A stretch of DNA of 53,233 nucleotides from contig WYBR01000097.1 in NCBI GenBank assembly GCA_011525805.1, positions 1 to 53,233 of the forward strand, read 5' to 3'. A program made the position numbers and the translations under genes. This DNA comes from Vicinamibacteraceae bacterium. GTDB taxonomy: Bacteria > Planctomycetota > Phycisphaerae > Phycisphaerales > UBA5793. The notes beneath the pieces were generated by a model. It was given only the letters and a program-made list of their open reading frames with translations. It was not told the origin of the DNA and ran no database searches. How positions within the stretch are numbered: position 1 is the first letter of the stretch; each line of letters starts with the position of its first letter. This document shows positions 51,185-53,233 of this stretch, piece after piece.

Positions 51185-51855
51185 ACGCAAAGCAAACTGC
51201 TGCAGTCATCGCCAATACGTGCCGAGACCTCTTCTCAATGGGGATCGTGTCATTTCACAATCATCCGCGCCTTATCGCCGGAAGTGGTCGGGATCTAGTT
51301 TCGTGGCCCACGCGCGGAACAAGTGACGCAAGCATGCACGAGTTCGGAACACTAGATCAGTATCTCGCATGGGTCCGGGATGGAGCCTTTACCTGCCTGC
51401 TGAGTGATTTCTCGCTCATCCGCGCTTCGTATGAGTGCATGGGGAGCGCAACCATCGGGCACAGTCTTCTCTACTGGCCTTGCCCGATCGACTTTCGGGA
51501 AGGTTTGGAGGACTTGGATGAGTTGTGTGACGGCATCGCGATGTGCATTGAGTCCGTGCACCGATCGCGCGAGATCTGCAGTCTGACCATGCGAGCGCCA
51601 ATGCGGTTCGATTTCGATCCATCGAGGGAGAGTGACGATCATCCGCTCGTTCATCTGCACACTCAATTCGAAGACGCACGGATCAGTGTGCAACAGGCCA
51701 TGTGCTTTCCCGGATTCATGAAGCGGGTACTTCGGACCTTTTATCGTAACCGTTGGCAATTGTCAGAAATCGACAGCATCCATGAACCGGGTCTTCGGCA
51801 TCAGGACGGCCAATGCGAACCACCGACTAGGTGCTTTCAGATCACTTGGAGTTGA
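51181..51855 (+). CDS. DUF2290 protein, partner of the helicase
   Basis: 224 aa from GTG 51181, overlapping the helicase stop. Segments DFSLIRASYECMG, SLLYWPCPIDF, MRFDFDPSRESDDHPLVHLH and FPGFMKRVLRTFYRNRW are the conserved blocks of DUF2290, a family named in defence pairs. The function of the family is not known; no classic catalytic motif is visible. Tight coupling to the helicase supports a two-component system. It is followed after about 80 bases by hsdR. Confidence 0.8.
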   Translation: MNAKQTAAVIANTCRDLFSMGIVSFHNHPRLIAGSGRDLVSWPTRGTSDASMHEFGTLDQYLAWVRDGAFTCLLSDFSLIRASYECMGSATIGHSLLYWPCPIDFREGLEDLDELCDGIAMCIESVHRSREICSLTMRAPMRFDFDPSRESDDHPLVHLHTQFEDARISVQQAMCFPGFMKRVLRTFYRNRWQLSEIDSIHEPGLRHQDGQCEPPTRCFQITWS

Positions 51856-51936
51856 AGGGAAGGGAAGTGTCCGACTTGGAATGCCTGCACGACGTATATT
51901 GCGCCGCGAAGTCGCACGACTTACAGGAGATCGCGC

Positions 51937-53233
51937 ATGCCCGCTGACCATCGCGAGAAGGCATTTGAGACGGCCATTGAGGATGTACTTCTCGGCAAAG
52001 GTTACGCGAAGGGTGATTCGCGCGACTATCACGGAACAATAGCGACGGACGGGTACAACAGAGAATTGGCCCTGTTCCCGGGTGTATTCGTCGACTTCAT
52101 CAAGTCATCGCAGCCGGAGACATGGAAGGCGCTGGAGAAGCTGCACGCGGGAAACACAGCCGAGGTCGTGGTCAGTGAACTCGTCAAGAACCTTGATTCC
52201 CGTGGGTGCCTGGACGTCCTGCGGCACGGCTTCAAGTGCTATGGGAAGCAGATCGACGCTGCGTTCTTCAGACCGTCGCACGGGCTCAACCCTGATACTC
52301 AGCGGCTCTACGGCACGAATCGGCTCACAGTCACGCGCCAGGTGCATTTCTGCCCTGACAGCGAGAAGTCAATCGATCTGATGATCACGCTCAACGGGCT
52401 GCCGATCGTCACGGCCGAGCTGAAGAACCCGATGTCCGGGCAGACGGTTGAGGATGCCAAGCGGCAGTACATGAACGACCGCGACCCGCGGGAGCTGGTG
52501 TTCCAGTTCAAGAAGCGATCGCTCGTGCACTTCGCCGTCGATCCTGACCTGGTGTTCATGACCACGCAACTCAAGGGCCGAGAGACGGCGTTCCTGCCAT
52601 TCAATCGGGGGGATGGGAACGGCGCCGGCAACCCGGACAATCCCGCTGGGCACAAGACGTCGTATCTGTGGGAGGAAGTGTGGCAACGGGACTCGATGCT
52701 GGACATCGTGGCGCGATTTCTGCACCTCCAGACGGAAGAGCGGCGCATCGGGGGCCGACGCATTCGCAAGGAGCGGATGATCTTCCCGCGGTATCACCAG
52801 TTGAACGCGGTGCGGCGGATGGAAATGCATGCTCGCGCCAAAGGCGCCGGGAACAATTACCTGATCCAGCACTCAGCCGGGAGCGGGAAGAGCAACTCGA
52901 TCGGCTGGCTGGCGCACCGCCTAGCCAGCCTGCACAACGACCGGGATGAGAAGGTTTTCCACTCAGTGGTGGTCATCACCGATCGAGTTGTGCTCGACCA
53001 GCAGTTGCAGGAGACGATCTATCAGTTCGAGCACAAGCATGGCGTTGTCCAGAAGATCGACGAGAACTCGACGCAGTTGGCAGAGGCTCTCAAGACCGGC
53101 GTGCCGATCATCATCACGACGCTTCAGAAGTTTCCGTTCGTTACGGACAAGATCGGTGACCTGCCAGAGCGGCGATACGCCGTCATCGTCGATGAAGCAC
53201 ACAGCAGCCAGGCGGGGGAGACGGCCGCGGAGC
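51937..53233 (+). CDS. hsdR: Type I restriction enzyme subunit, HsdR (partial)
   Basis: 432 aa visible; it runs off the right edge. ATG 51937 follows AGGAG at 51924-51928. The N-terminal nuclease domain has IDLMITLNGLPIVTAELKNP (D-x-E-L-K, about 146-165), then the SF2 motor with AGSGKS Walker A (about 311-316) and VIVDEAHSSQ (about 416-425). It cleaves unmodified DNA after ATP-driven translocation, together with HsdM and HsdS. hsdM and hsdR are separated by three inserted or co-opted genes plus hsdS. Confidence 0.95.
   Translation, partial: MPADHREKAFETAIEDVLLGKGYAKGDSRDYHGTIATDGYNRELALFPGVFVDFIKSSQPETWKALEKLHAGNTAEVVVSELVKNLDSRGCLDVLRHGFKCYGKQIDAAFFRPSHGLNPDTQRLYGTNRLTVTRQVHFCPDSEKSIDLMITLNGLPIVTAELKNPMSGQTVEDAKRQYMNDRDPRELVFQFKKRSLVHFAVDPDLVFMTTQLKGRETAFLPFNRGDGNGAGNPDNPAGHKTSYLWEEVWQRDSMLDIVARFLHLQTEERRIGGRRIRKERMIFPRYHQLNAVRRMEMHARAKGAGNNYLIQHSAGSGKSNSIGWLAHRLASLHNDRDEKVFHSVVVITDRVVLDQQLQETIYQFEHKHGVVQKIDENSTQLAEALKTGVPIIITTLQKFPFVTDKIGDLPERRYAVIVDEAHSSQAGETAAE

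Noticed and set aside
51782-52042. Plus-strand 86-codon frame over the DUF2290/hsdR junction
   Set aside because: It overlaps both the end of DUF2290 and the start of hsdR in another register and has no domain or ribosome binding site.

Overview
The window is high-GC and gene-dense, with most neighbouring genes overlapping by 4 bases (ATGA/GTGA/TTGA). The protein flavour (siphovirus-like tail genes, His-rich metal efflux clusters, a DUF2924/serine-recombinase island) fits a Planctomycetota-like environmental bacterium, perhaps Phycisphaerae. That is an inference: no rRNA or marker gene is present. Four blocks are visible.

(1) 1-10039, plus strand: the distal part of a long-tailed phage or prophage structural operon. 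It runs tail tube end, tail assembly chaperone with a probable -1 frameshift product, lipoprotein, HK97-gp10-like protein, tape measure protein and two unrecognised virion-type proteins. A decoration-like cassette follows: a SAM methyltransferase, an MptE-like (DUF115) protein, a Ser/Gly-repeat protein carrying an internal Hint (intein-like) domain, and two DXD glycosyltransferases. No capsid, terminase, lysis or regulatory genes are in view, because the left end is cut off.

(2) 10033-27511, minus strand: two back-to-back metal homeostasis operons. The upstream one (27511 to 19343) encodes a Cys/His-rich secreted protein, a CzcCBA-type tripartite RND efflux system and two paralogous His-rich periplasmic proteins, and ends at a strong hairpin. 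The downstream one (19177 to 10033) encodes a lipoprotein, a Zn/Cd-type P1B ATPase, a Cys-rich secreted protein, an HlyD-like adaptor, a MacB/LolD-type ABC ATPase with two FtsX permeases, and a Cys-rich protein with two tandem OB-like repeats. It converges on the phage operon with a 7-base overlap. No metal sensor gene is seen.

(3) 27512-32346: a hairpin-rich non-coding stretch, a putative EAK-motif nuclease, and a mobile-island module (small conserved protein, DUF2924, large serine recombinase, HTH-like protein).

(4) 32412-53233: a defence island. First comes a locus whose core matches type I Mokosh: a Ser/Thr kinase fused to a COG1112-type SF1 helicase, plus a PLD nuclease. It is flanked by a RecD-like helicase-nuclease and a UvrD-like helicase with a Cas4/AddB-like nuclease end. 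Two copies of a 56-bp bidirectional promoter/operator cassette (49 of 56 positions identical, each with the palindrome GTTTGGCAAAC) sit before the two flanking helicases. The second copy also sits before the kinase gene. Next comes a type I restriction-modification operon (hsdM, hsdS, hsdR) into which an AlbA_2/Schlafen-type gene and a helicase-DUF2290 pair (a known anti-phage pair) are inserted with coupled start/stop codons; hsdR runs off the right edge.

The best candidates for something undescribed are the co-regulated four-gene extension of Mokosh, the nested helicase-DUF2290/AlbA_2/type I RM operon, and the Hint-bearing Ser/Gly virion protein with its glycosyltransferases.
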